Below are positions 11,872 to 19,613 of a DNA stretch of 64,000 nt, piece by piece; positions within the stretch are counted from its first letter, which is position 1; each line of letters begins with the position of its first letter. The DNA is from Puniceibacterium sediminis. GTDB lineage: Bacteria; Pseudomonadota; Alphaproteobacteria; Rhodobacterales; Rhodobacteraceae. Location of the stretch: positions 124,001 to 188,000 of the forward strand of contig NZ_FZNN01000007.1 of NCBI RefSeq assembly GCF_900188035.1. The letters are read 5' to 3'. The notes under the pieces were generated by a model. The model made no database searches. It was not told where the DNA came from and saw only the letters and a program-made list of their open reading frames with translations. The position numbers were made by a program, and so were the translations under genes.

Positions 11872-12294
11872 ATGAAAACCACTTATCTTTTGACCGGCGC
11901 GATTATCGCGACCGGTCTTGGGGCTTGGCTGACCTTCAGCCAGGCGCAGCCAGTGACCGCAGCGCCCGAAGACGGTGCGCTTGTCGAGATCCGCTTGCCC
12001 GACAACCTGTCCGATCAGGCGCAGATGGGCAAACGCGCCTTTGATGCGGTCTGCGCCGCCTGCCATGGCGAAAATGCCGTGGGCCGCGACGGTATCGGGC
12101 CGCCTCTGATTCATAAGATCTACGAGCCGTCGCACCATGGCGACATGAGCTTTTACATCGCGGCCGAACGCGGTGTCCGCGCGCATCACTGGCGCTTTGG
12201 GAACATGCCCGCGCAAAATGGCCTGACTCGCGCTGATCTGGGCGCTATCGTCGCTTATGTACGCGAAGTGCAGCGCTCCAATGGCATCGACTGA
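11872..12294 (+). CDS. Periplasmic class I cytochrome c
   Basis: This 140-residue protein has an N-terminal signal or anchor (TTYLLTGAIIATGLGAWLTF) and one haem attachment motif CAACH. A likely axial methionine is in GNMPAQNGL, followed by the C-terminal helix LGAIVAYVREVQ, the ordinary small cytochrome c plan. It is a soluble or membrane-tethered electron carrier in the periplasm. CGGAGA lies about 8 bases before the start at 11872. It is the second gene of the redox operon and is followed within 15 bases by a cytochrome c' gene. Confidence 0.9.
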   Translation: MKTTYLLTGAIIATGLGAWLTFSQAQPVTAAPEDGALVEIRLPDNLSDQAQMGKRAFDAVCAACHGENAVGRDGIGPPLIHKIYEPSHHGDMSFYIAAERGVRAHHWRFGNMPAQNGLTRADLGAIVAYVREVQRSNGID

Positions 12295-12308
12295 TGCGAG
12301 GATATCCA

Positions 12309-12743
12309 ATGAACAGGACGACACTGGCGATAGGCATAGCCCTGGCACTGGTCGCAGGTGGGGCGCTTGCACACTCGGGGGTCAAGAATGCCACCGTATT
12401 GGCGCGCATGGAATTAATGAAAGACATGGGCCGACAGATGAAAGTGTTGGGCCGGATGGACAAAGGGTTCATCAATTTTGATGCTGGCGCGGTGCAAGTC
12501 GCGGTTGCGCGGATCGCGGTGCTGGCCGAAAAAACTCCTACGCTGTTTGAAGCCCCGGCGCAGGACCCCAACTCCGAGGCACTTCCGGTCATCTGGGATG
12601 ACTTCAGCACTTTTGCCCAAGAGGCACAGGCCTTGGAAATGGTAACTGCCAGGCTGACAATTGTTCAACAGATCGACCTGCACCCGGCCTTGAAGCAACT
12701 CGGCGCGGCCTGCAAATCCTGCCACGGAAGGTTCCGTAAATGA
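12309..12743 (+). CDS. Cytochrome c' (class II)
   Basis: This 144-residue protein has a signal peptide (TTLAIGIALALVAGGALA) and the class II layout: a four-helix bundle with the haem motif CKSCH at the extreme C-terminus (ACKSCHGRFRK). Cytochromes c' bind NO or CO or carry electrons in the periplasm. GAGGA lies just before the ATG at 12309; an in-frame ATG at 12294 overlaps the previous stop but has no such site. Its own stop overlaps the start of the oxidase (ATGA at 12740), so the two are co-translated. Confidence 0.88.
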   Translation: MNRTTLAIGIALALVAGGALAHSGVKNATVLARMELMKDMGRQMKVLGRMDKGFINFDAGAVQVAVARIAVLAEKTPTLFEAPAQDPNSEALPVIWDDFSTFAQEAQALEMVTARLTIVQQIDLHPALKQLGAACKSCHGRFRK

Positions 12744-14044
12744 ATCCGTATCTGACCCGCCGGACTTTTTTGGGAGCAAGTGCCGCGATCCTGACCCTGC
12801 CGCGCTTTGCTCATGCTCAGGGCCTGACCCTGACTGCGGAGCCGGTGATGGCACAGATCCTGCCCGCGCCCGATCCAAAAACCGCGATGCTGGGGTTGAA
12901 CGGCATGACCCCGGGGCCAGAACTGCGCGCGCAGCAAGGGGGGCGTCTGACGGTGAGGTTCGAAAACCGGATCTCTGCGCCTTCGGCTCTACACTGGCAC
13001 GGGATCAGGATCGATAATGCCATGGACGGCGTGCCGGGCCTGACGCAAGAGGCGGTCGCCGATGGCACTGGTTTCGACTATGCCTTTGATCTGCCGGATG
13101 CGGGAACCTACTGGTATCATTCGCACAATCGATCATGGGAGCAAGTCGAACAGGGTCTGTATGGTCCACTGATCGTCGAAGAGCGCAACCCGCCGCAGGT
13201 CGATCACGACGTGACCGTGTTGATCGATGACTGGAAGCTTGAGCAGGACGGCAGGCTGATCGGCGGTTTCGGCAACATGCATGATTTCGCCCATGCCGGG
13301 CGGATGGGGAACTTTGCGCGCGCCATCCCTTCGATCTCGCAGGTCAGCAAAGGGGATCGGCTGCGACTGCGCCTGATCAATGCCGCCACCGCGCGCGTCT
13401 TCCCCCTCGTCCTGCGCGGGATCGAGGGACGGATCCTGGCGCTGGATGGCATGCCCCTGTCAGAACCCCGCGAGCTTGGGGAGATGATCCTTGCCCCGGC
13501 GCAGCGGATCGATGTGATTGTGGATGTGACCGGACCGGTGATCTTTGACTTTCCCACAGGGGACGAAGCCTATGAACTGGGCCGGATCACGATCGAGGGT
13601 GACAACACCACCCCGATCACCGCCCCCATAACCGCATTGCCTGCCGCCCGCGTGGCCAAGCCATCTGATCGACCGACCGAACTTAGCCTGCGCATGGAAG
13701 GCGGGGCCATGGGCGGCGGACATGCGGGGGACGACATTTGGGCCTTCAACGGGATCTCTGGCCTGCCAGACAAGCCGTTCGCCCATTTCGAACGGGGCGA
13801 AACCGCGCGAATAACCCTGATCAACGACACGGCGTTTCCGCATGGCATCCACCTGCACGGCCATCATTTCCACGAAGTCCTGGCCGATGGCACCCCCGGC
13901 GATCTGCGCGACACCACGCTGGTTAATCCGGGCGAAAGCCGTGACATTCTCGCCGTCTTCGACAATCCCGGAAAATGGCTTTTGCATTGTCATATGCTTG
14001 GCCATCAGGCATCGGGCATGAAGACATGGGTCGAGGTCGCGTGA
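12740..14044 (+). CDS. Tat-exported multicopper oxidase
   Basis: This 434-residue protein starts with a twin-arginine signal (LTRRTFLGASAA). The four copper-binding blocks are all present: HWHGIRIDN and YWYHSHNRS in the first cupredoxin domain, HGIHLHGHHFHEV and HCHMLGHQASGM in the last; the Cys of HCHMLGHQ binds type 1 copper, so the site looks complete. Such enzymes oxidise Cu(I), Fe(II) or phenolics while reducing oxygen. There is no long Met-rich insert as in CueO, so a cuprous oxidase role is uncertain. Two cytochromes upstream in the same operon could be electron partners. No terminator was recognised after it. Confidence 0.9.
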   Translation: MNPYLTRRTFLGASAAILTLPRFAHAQGLTLTAEPVMAQILPAPDPKTAMLGLNGMTPGPELRAQQGGRLTVRFENRISAPSALHWHGIRIDNAMDGVPGLTQEAVADGTGFDYAFDLPDAGTYWYHSHNRSWEQVEQGLYGPLIVEERNPPQVDHDVTVLIDDWKLEQDGRLIGGFGNMHDFAHAGRMGNFARAIPSISQVSKGDRLRLRLINAATARVFPLVLRGIEGRILALDGMPLSEPRELGEMILAPAQRIDVIVDVTGPVIFDFPTGDEAYELGRITIEGDNTTPITAPITALPAARVAKPSDRPTELSLRMEGGAMGGGHAGDDIWAFNGISGLPDKPFAHFERGETARITLINDTAFPHGIHLHGHHFHEVLADGTPGDLRDTTLVNPGESRDILAVFDNPGKWLLHCHMLGHQASGMKTWVEVA

Positions 14045-14061
14045 AGTTGGTTGCGACGGCA

Positions 14062-14160
14062 CTACCCTGTCTGGGGCACCAGCATCCGCTGGATTCGCCC
14101 ATCGGGGCTGGGCCGCTGATCATAGCCGAAATAATTCTTTCTGATTAACGCCTTGCCGGG
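14062..14160 (-). pseudogene. Possible C-terminal fragment of a lost gene
   Basis: A short open stretch on the minus strand reads DPGKALIRKNYFGYDQRPSP then DGRIQRMLVPQTG and stops at 14062. Its composition looks like real protein, but it is bounded upstream by a stop inside the direct-repeat region and has no start. It could be the leftover end of a deleted gene; I cannot name the family. Confidence 0.3.
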
Positions 14161-14164
14161 ATCA

Positions 14165-14200
14165 GGTCATTTTCTGCCACACATCTGGTCATTTCCTGCC
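14165..14200. promoter_or_regulatory. Phased direct repeat upstream of the TRAP-TAXI operon
   Basis: GGTCATTTTCTGCC (14165-14178) and GGTCATTTCCTGCC (14187-14200) differ at one base and start 22 bases apart, about two helical turns. They lie 115-150 bases before the TAXI receptor start. This suits cooperative binding by a regulator on one DNA face; the operon's own response regulator is the natural candidate (inference). Confidence 0.5.
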
Positions 14201-14314
14201 TGCAAAAACCGCGCCAACAAGAGCGATAACTTGCGTGGTAAACGCAGGGCGACGTAGCGTCCGCCGCACGGGGCTGCAGACAGCGCAGACCTGCCAAATT
14301 TCTGGGAGGAAACC

Positions 14315-15271
14315 ATGATCAATCTGAAATCCGCACTTCGCGGCTGCGCGCTGGTATCGACGCTGGCGGCGACGCCCTTTGCTGCACAGGCTCAGGACTT
14401 TATCAACGTCCTGACCGGCGGCACATCGGGTGTCTACTATCCGCTGGGCGCGGGTCTGGCCAATATCTATGGCGAAAAGATCGACGGCGCACGCACGCAG
14501 GTGCAATCCACCAAGGCCAGTGTCGAGAACTTGAACCTGCTGCAGGACGGCCGGGGCGAGCTGGGCTTTGCCCTGGGTGACAGCGTCGCGATGGCCTGGG
14601 AAGGCAATGCCGACGCCGGTTTTCCGGCCAAACTCGACCGCCTGCGCGGAATCGCTGCGATCTATCCGAACTACATTCAGGTCGTTGCCACACAGGAAAG
14701 CGGCATCACCGATTTCGCGGGCCTCGCCGGCAAGAGCCTGTCGGTCGGCGCACCCGCCTCGGGGACCGAGCTGAACGCGCGGGCGATCTTTGGCGCGATG
14801 GACCTGTCTTATGAGGATCTTGGTAAAGTCGAATACCTGCCCTTCGCGGAATCGGTCGAACTGATCAAGAACCGCCAACTGGACGGCACGTTGCAGTCGG
14901 CCGGTCTTGGGGTTGCGTCGATCCGTGATCTGGCCTCATCCTTGCCGATCAATGTTGTCGCCATTCCTGCCGAAGTGGCGGAAAAGCTGGGAGCGCCGTA
15001 TATCGCAGCGACAATCCCGGCCAACACCTATGACGGCCAGACCGCAGACGTGCCGACCGTTGCCGTATCCAACTTTCTTGTCACCCACGAAGGTGTCAGC
15101 GACGAAGTTGCCTATCAGATGACCAAGTTGCTGTTCGAAAACCTCGACACGCTTGTCGCATCGCATCAGGCGGCAGCGCAAATCGACATTGCCAACGCAC
15201 TGAACGGCATGCCGATCCCGCTGCACCCGGGGGCCGAGCGTTACTACCGCGAGCAGGGCCTGCTGCAGTAA
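14315..15271 (+). CDS. TRAP-TAXI transporter solute receptor
   Basis: This 318-residue periplasmic binding protein has a signal peptide ending AAQAQD and then the TAXI hallmark INVLTGGTSGVYYPLGAGLANIY. VQSTKASVENLNLL and LGFALGDSVAMAW follow the family pattern. TAXI receptors feed TRAP permeases that import organic acids with a sodium or proton gradient; the ligand cannot be read. A strong GGGAGGAAACC precedes the ATG. The permease follows after a 76-base gap that holds a strong hairpin, a common way to make more receptor than permease. Confidence 0.94.
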   Translation: MINLKSALRGCALVSTLAATPFAAQAQDFINVLTGGTSGVYYPLGAGLANIYGEKIDGARTQVQSTKASVENLNLLQDGRGELGFALGDSVAMAWEGNADAGFPAKLDRLRGIAAIYPNYIQVVATQESGITDFAGLAGKSLSVGAPASGTELNARAIFGAMDLSYEDLGKVEYLPFAESVELIKNRQLDGTLQSAGLGVASIRDLASSLPINVVAIPAEVAEKLGAPYIAATIPANTYDGQTADVPTVAVSNFLVTHEGVSDEVAYQMTKLLFENLDTLVASHQAAAQIDIANALNGMPIPLHPGAERYYREQGLLQ

Positions 15272-15292
15272 GCACTGACATAGTTAGAACGC

Positions 15293-15316
15293 GGGCGCAC
15301 CCACCGTGGTGCGCCC
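15293..15316 (+). terminator. Intercistronic hairpin between receptor and permease
   Basis: A perfect 9-bp GC-rich stem GGGCGCACC/GGTGCGCCC with a 6-base loop, followed by TTCCCC rather than a T-run. It is likely a partial terminator or a 3' stabiliser of the receptor message. Confidence 0.6.
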
Positions 15317-15347
15317 TTCCCCGCCGTTCCCGGTTTGAGGTCCCCCA

Positions 15348-17420
15348 ATGTCCAATCCCGCCACGCCCCCTGATCCCCAGGAGGGTCACGAGATCGCCTT
15401 TAGCAAAGACGCTACCGGTCGTCTGCTGTTCTGGATCGCCATCGTTTTTTCGGTGTTCCAGATTGCCACGGCGGCGCATCTCGTCGACTTGGCCAGCCAG
15501 GTCACACGCGCCTTTCACGTCGGTTTCCTGACCCTGCTCGCCTTTCCTCTGATCGCTTATGGCCGCAACGTCAAAGGCGCGTTCAAGGCGCTGGCATGGG
15601 CATTCGCCCTCGCCGGGGTGGCCGTGGCTCTTTATCAGTGGTGGGAATACCAGCCACTGATCCTGCGTGCGGGCCGTCCGTTGACGCAGGACATCATCGT
15701 TGGCGTCCTCGCGCTGACCGTCGTATTTGCAGCAGCCTGGACTATGATGGGACCCGCGCTGCCGGTGATTGCTGGATTGTTCCTGGCCTACTGCTTTCTG
15801 GGTCAGCATCTGCCGTCGCCGCTGAATCACCGTGGCTACAGTTTTTCTCAAGTGATTGATCACATGGCCTTCGGAACCGAGGGTATCTACGGCATTCCCA
15901 CCTACGTCTCTTCGACTTACATCTTTCTGTTCATCCTGTTCGGGTCCTTTCTGGAACGGGCCGGGATGATCCGTCTGTTCACCGATGTGGCCATGGGTCT
16001 GTTTGGCCATCGGCAGGGCGGCGCGGCCAAGGTCGCGGTCGTCTCTTCCGGATTGATGGGCACGATCTCTGGCTCGGGTGTTGCCAACGTGGTCACGACG
16101 GGGCAGTTCACCATCCCGCTGATGAAAAAGTTCGGCTATCGCCCGGCCTTTGCCGGCGGGGTCGAGGCGACGGCTTCGATGGGTGGACAGATCATGCCGC
16201 CGGTCATGGGCGCGGTCGCCTTCATCATGGCCGAAACGCTGGACGTGCCCTATGTCGAGGTCGTCAAGGCGGCGCTGATCCCCGCCATTCTCTATTTCGC
16301 CTCTGCCTTCTGGATGGTGCATCTTGAGGCCGGCCGCTACGGCCTGCGCGGTCTGCGCAAGGACGAACTGCCCTCGGCCCGCAAGGCAATTTCCGAGAAC
16401 TGGATGCTTCTGGTCCCGCTGGGTGTGCTCGTTTACCTGCTGTTCGGCGGCTATACCCCGCTGTTTGCCGGCACGATCGGTCTGGGCCTGACAGTACTGC
16501 TGATCCTTGGGGGTTCTGCTGTGCTGCAACTTCCGGCTGGTGCGATGCGCGTTGTCTTCTGGGTCTGTCTTGGTCTTGTCGCTGCCGGGTTTCTTCAGTT
16601 TGGCATCAACGTGCTGCTCGCCGCGCTTGTGGCATTGATCGTCTGGTGCGCCCTTACCAAGGGCGGACGCGAGACGCTGATCCTGTGTCGTGATTCACTT
16701 GCCGAAGGGGCAAAGACCGCGCTGCCGGTCGGTGTCGCCTGCGCATTGGTTGGTGTGATCATCGGCACCATGACTCTGACTGGTGCCGCCAATACGTTCG
16801 GCCAGTTCATCGTATCGGTGGGTCAGCATAGCCTGCTGCTAAGCCTCATCCTGACGATGTTCACCTGTATCCTGCTGGGCATGGGGATTCCGACGATCCC
16901 GAACTATATTATCACTTCGTCAATTGCCGGTCCCGCACTGCTGGCTCTGGGTGTGCCGTTGATCGTCAGCCACATGTTCGTCTTTTACTTCGGCATCCTC
17001 GCTGACCTTACCCCGCCCGTGGCGTTGGCCTGCTTTGCGGCAGCGCCCATAGCCAAGGAAAGCGGGCTGAAAATCTCGATCGAGGCGATCAAGGTGGCGG
17101 CAGCGGGTTTCGTCATTCCGTTCATGGCGGTCTACACCCCAGCGCTGATGCTGCAGGCGGGCGGGCCCCTGGCTGACGCCATCGGCTACTGGCCTGCGGT
17201 TGCCTATATCGTGTTCAAGACAGTGCTTTGCATCGGCCTTTGGGGCGTTGCTGTGATCGGTTGGCTGGGCCGTCCGCTGGGCTGGCCCCTGCGCGGACTT
17301 GCGGTGATCGCCGCCGGTGTGTTGATCGCGGCACTGCCCGCCACGGACGAGATCGGCTTTGCTCTGGCGGCAGTCTTTGCGATTGCCGTTGCGCTGACCC
17401 GACGCCGCGCCGTGGCATGA
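15348..17420 (+). CDS. Fused TRAP transporter permease (TAXI-associated)
   Basis: This 690-residue polytopic protein combines the small and large TRAP membrane subunits in one chain, as is usual for TAXI systems. Typical blocks are FGSFLERAGMIRLFTDVAMG, SSGLMGTISGSGVANVVTTG, ASMGGQIMPPVMGAVAFIMAE and LLGMGIPTIPNYIITSSIAG (DctM-type). It carries the solute delivered by the upstream TAXI protein across the inner membrane. GAGG lies before the ATG. Its stop overlaps the start of the DUF1850 gene (ATGA at 17417). Confidence 0.94.
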   Translation: MSNPATPPDPQEGHEIAFSKDATGRLLFWIAIVFSVFQIATAAHLVDLASQVTRAFHVGFLTLLAFPLIAYGRNVKGAFKALAWAFALAGVAVALYQWWEYQPLILRAGRPLTQDIIVGVLALTVVFAAAWTMMGPALPVIAGLFLAYCFLGQHLPSPLNHRGYSFSQVIDHMAFGTEGIYGIPTYVSSTYIFLFILFGSFLERAGMIRLFTDVAMGLFGHRQGGAAKVAVVSSGLMGTISGSGVANVVTTGQFTIPLMKKFGYRPAFAGGVEATASMGGQIMPPVMGAVAFIMAETLDVPYVEVVKAALIPAILYFASAFWMVHLEAGRYGLRGLRKDELPSARKAISENWMLLVPLGVLVYLLFGGYTPLFAGTIGLGLTVLLILGGSAVLQLPAGAMRVVFWVCLGLVAAGFLQFGINVLLAALVALIVWCALTKGGRETLILCRDSLAEGAKTALPVGVACALVGVIIGTMTLTGAANTFGQFIVSVGQHSLLLSLILTMFTCILLGMGIPTIPNYIITSSIAGPALLALGVPLIVSHMFVFYFGILADLTPPVALACFAAAPIAKESGLKISIEAIKVAAAGFVIPFMAVYTPALMLQAGGPLADAIGYWPAVAYIVFKTVLCIGLWGVAVIGWLGRPLGWPLRGLAVIAAGVLIAALPATDEIGFALAAVFAIAVALTRRRAVA

Positions 17421-17782
17421 CCGCCTGCCTCGCCATTGGCGCGCTGGTACTGCACCTGGGCAATCCGGCGTTCACGCTAGGCTGGCAACACTCGGTGGAA
17501 AAGACCGGGTGGGAGGAAAGCTGGATCGTCGCCCCCAAAGGCCTGACCCTGATCCAGTCGCGGATCAAAGGATCGGGCGCCGGGATGGAGCCCGGACCCG
17601 ACGCCGTATTGCAGGACGGCTGGTGGGTATCTCCGGGGCATCTTGAGGTGCCTCGGCTGATACTGGCCGCTTCGGGGGCGACGGGCGGTGGCTGGATGCT
17701 TTGTGCGGATGGGACTTGCCACTCTATCGGCACCTCTGCCGGGGATCCGGTCGCCATTGCCCCCTGCGATATGCCGCTTTAA
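17417..17782 (+). CDS. DUF1850 protein linked to TRAP-TAXI permease
   Basis: This 121-residue protein starts at the ATG that overlaps the permease stop and begins with a short hydrophobic segment (TACLAIGALVLHLG). The body has FTLGWQHSVEKTGWEESWIV, which fits the DUF1850 pattern of a conserved W-x-HSVE motif, and GGGWMLCADGTCHSI near the end. Genes of this family recur beside fused TAXI permeases; their job is unknown. The family call rests on that motif and the position. Confidence 0.8.
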   Translation: MTACLAIGALVLHLGNPAFTLGWQHSVEKTGWEESWIVAPKGLTLIQSRIKGSGAGMEPGPDAVLQDGWWVSPGHLEVPRLILAASGATGGGWMLCADGTCHSIGTSAGDPVAIAPCDMPL

Positions 17783-17816
17783 TTCTGGCATGGGCGGTGC
17801 CACACTGATCCGAGCC

Positions 17817-19613
17817 ATGACCCGGATACTGCAAACCCGCTCTCTAATCTTCGTTCTGTGCCTGGCCCTTGTGGTAGCGGCAGCTGGAGGCTTTGCGGCC
17901 TATCGCGTGGCGCTCTCGCGCAGTGCTGTCACTCTGGACCAGTCACTGATCCTGACCCGACGCGCCATCGAAACCGAAATCGATCGCTTCCGTTATCTGC
18001 CGCAGGTCACTGCGCAGGACATGCGCATCCGTCGCGCCATTGCCGAACCCTCCTCTGCCGATGTCGTGGCGACCGCCAACCGCTATCTTGAAACGTTGGC
18101 TGATGTGTCCGGGGCAGATCAGCTTTATCTGTTGGGCCGCAGTGGCACTGCAATTGCGGCAAGCAACTGGAACTCACCCAAAAGTTTTGTCGGCATCGAT
18201 TACAGTTTCCGGCCCTATTTCCGCGACGCCATCGCCCAGGGGGCCGGGCGGTTCTACGGCATCGGCATAACCACCGGGCAGCCGGGCTATTTCCTGTCCT
18301 CCCGGGTCGATCTGGCCGGTGGGCAGCGTGCCGTTATTGTCGTCAAAATTGACCTTGCCCCGCTGCAACACGCCTGGCGCACTGCCGCCGTGGACACAGC
18401 CATCGCCGATTCCGATGGCATCATCTTTCTGTCCGGACAGCCCGCGTGGCTTTATCAGCCGCTCTTTGCGCTTGAACCCGGCGCGCTTGACCACATTGCG
18501 GCAACCCGCCGTTATGAAGGCGCTTCTATCGTCGGAGCCACGCCACTGCTGCCCGCAGGCAACGCCGCCATGCAGCGCGCCGAACCGGTCGAGGTTGCGG
18601 GGCGTTCACTGCTGATGCGTCGCCTGCCGATGGAGCCAGACGGCTGGCAGGTGGTGATGGCTGCATCGGTGGCAGGCGCATGGCGTACAGCTCTTGCCAC
18701 AGCGACAATTTCTGCGTTGGCTACAATAGCTGCCGGACTGCTGGTTCAGACATCCCTGCAGCGTCGGCGTCTCGTGCGGATGCGTCTGCAGCAAAGCCGC
18801 CTTCTGGAACAGCAGGTTGAGCGGCGAACCCGGGAGCTTGCCGACGAGATTGAAACCCGCATCGCCGCCGAGTCCGAGCTGCGCGCCGCGCAAGAGGCGC
18901 TGATCCACTCGGAAAAGATGGTGGCGCTGGGGCGTATGTCCACCGCCATCGTACATGAGATCAGTCAGCCGCTGGCCGCGATGGAGGCAACGCTCGCCGC
19001 CGCCGTGATCGGCATTCGCAAGACCGACCCTGCTACAACCAAACGGATCGATACGGCACGCGGCCACATCCGGCGCATGCTGCGTACGATCAAGCACCTC
19101 AAAAGCTTTGGCCGCAAGGAAACCGGGGCCCTGTCCCGGGTCGACATGGACTTTGCCGTGGACAATGCGATCGAGCTTGTGCGGCACCGGGCCGATGACA
19201 TGGGTGTGGCGCTGACCTTTGCCCGCGATGGCGCGGCACCTGTCGTGATTGGCGGACAGGTGCGGTTGGAACAGGTGCTGGTGAACCTGCTACTCAACGC
19301 GCTGGATGCCGTGGCGCTAAACATAACACCCGGCGTTGTGCAGGTCTCACGTAAGGTCACAGGTGATAGCGTGATCGTGCAGGTCACCGATAACGGCGTT
19401 GGAATGGATGCTGTGGCCCTGACAAAAGTAGGAGAGCCGTTCTATAGCGACAAATCCAGCGGAGACGGTCTGGGGCTGGGTCTGTCTATCTGTCAAACCA
19501 TTGTCGAGGATGTCAAAGGCACGCTGCACTTTGAATCGACCCCGGGTGCCGGAACCAGCGCGTATGTCACCCTGCCGCTGGCAGACGCGGATGCAAAGGC
19601 GACTGCCGCATGA
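17817..19613 (+). CDS. DctB-like sensor histidine kinase
   Basis: This 598-residue membrane kinase has a transmembrane helix at about 8-30, a periplasmic double-Cache-like sensor (about 35-285), a second transmembrane helix near 290-312 and a coiled coil (VERRTRELADEIETR). The HisKA box HEISQPLAAMEAT has His at about 380. The ATPase lid shows N box NLLLNALDAV (about 489), G1 DNGVGMD (525) and G2 GLGLGLSICQ (551). This is the layout of C4-dicarboxylate sensor DctB. It lies in the TRAP operon and overlaps its regulator by four bases, so it probably senses the TRAP substrate. The start at 17817 is not certain; ATG 17790 is an alternative and neither has a good ribosome site. Confidence 0.9.
   Translation: MTRILQTRSLIFVLCLALVVAAAGGFAAYRVALSRSAVTLDQSLILTRRAIETEIDRFRYLPQVTAQDMRIRRAIAEPSSADVVATANRYLETLADVSGADQLYLLGRSGTAIAASNWNSPKSFVGIDYSFRPYFRDAIAQGAGRFYGIGITTGQPGYFLSSRVDLAGGQRAVIVVKIDLAPLQHAWRTAAVDTAIADSDGIIFLSGQPAWLYQPLFALEPGALDHIAATRRYEGASIVGATPLLPAGNAAMQRAEPVEVAGRSLLMRRLPMEPDGWQVVMAASVAGAWRTALATATISALATIAAGLLVQTSLQRRRLVRMRLQQSRLLEQQVERRTRELADEIETRIAAESELRAAQEALIHSEKMVALGRMSTAIVHEISQPLAAMEATLAAAVIGIRKTDPATTKRIDTARGHIRRMLRTIKHLKSFGRKETGALSRVDMDFAVDNAIELVRHRADDMGVALTFARDGAAPVVIGGQVRLEQVLVNLLLNALDAVALNITPGVVQVSRKVTGDSVIVQVTDNGVGMDAVALTKVGEPFYSDKSSGDGLGLGLSICQTIVEDVKGTLHFESTPGAGTSAYVTLPLADADAKATAA

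Noticed and set aside
15096-16529. A 477-codon open frame on the minus strand
   Set aside because: It lies wholly antisense to the well-supported TAXI receptor and TRAP permease genes and has an Arg/His/Gln-rich composition typical of shadow frames in high-GC DNA.
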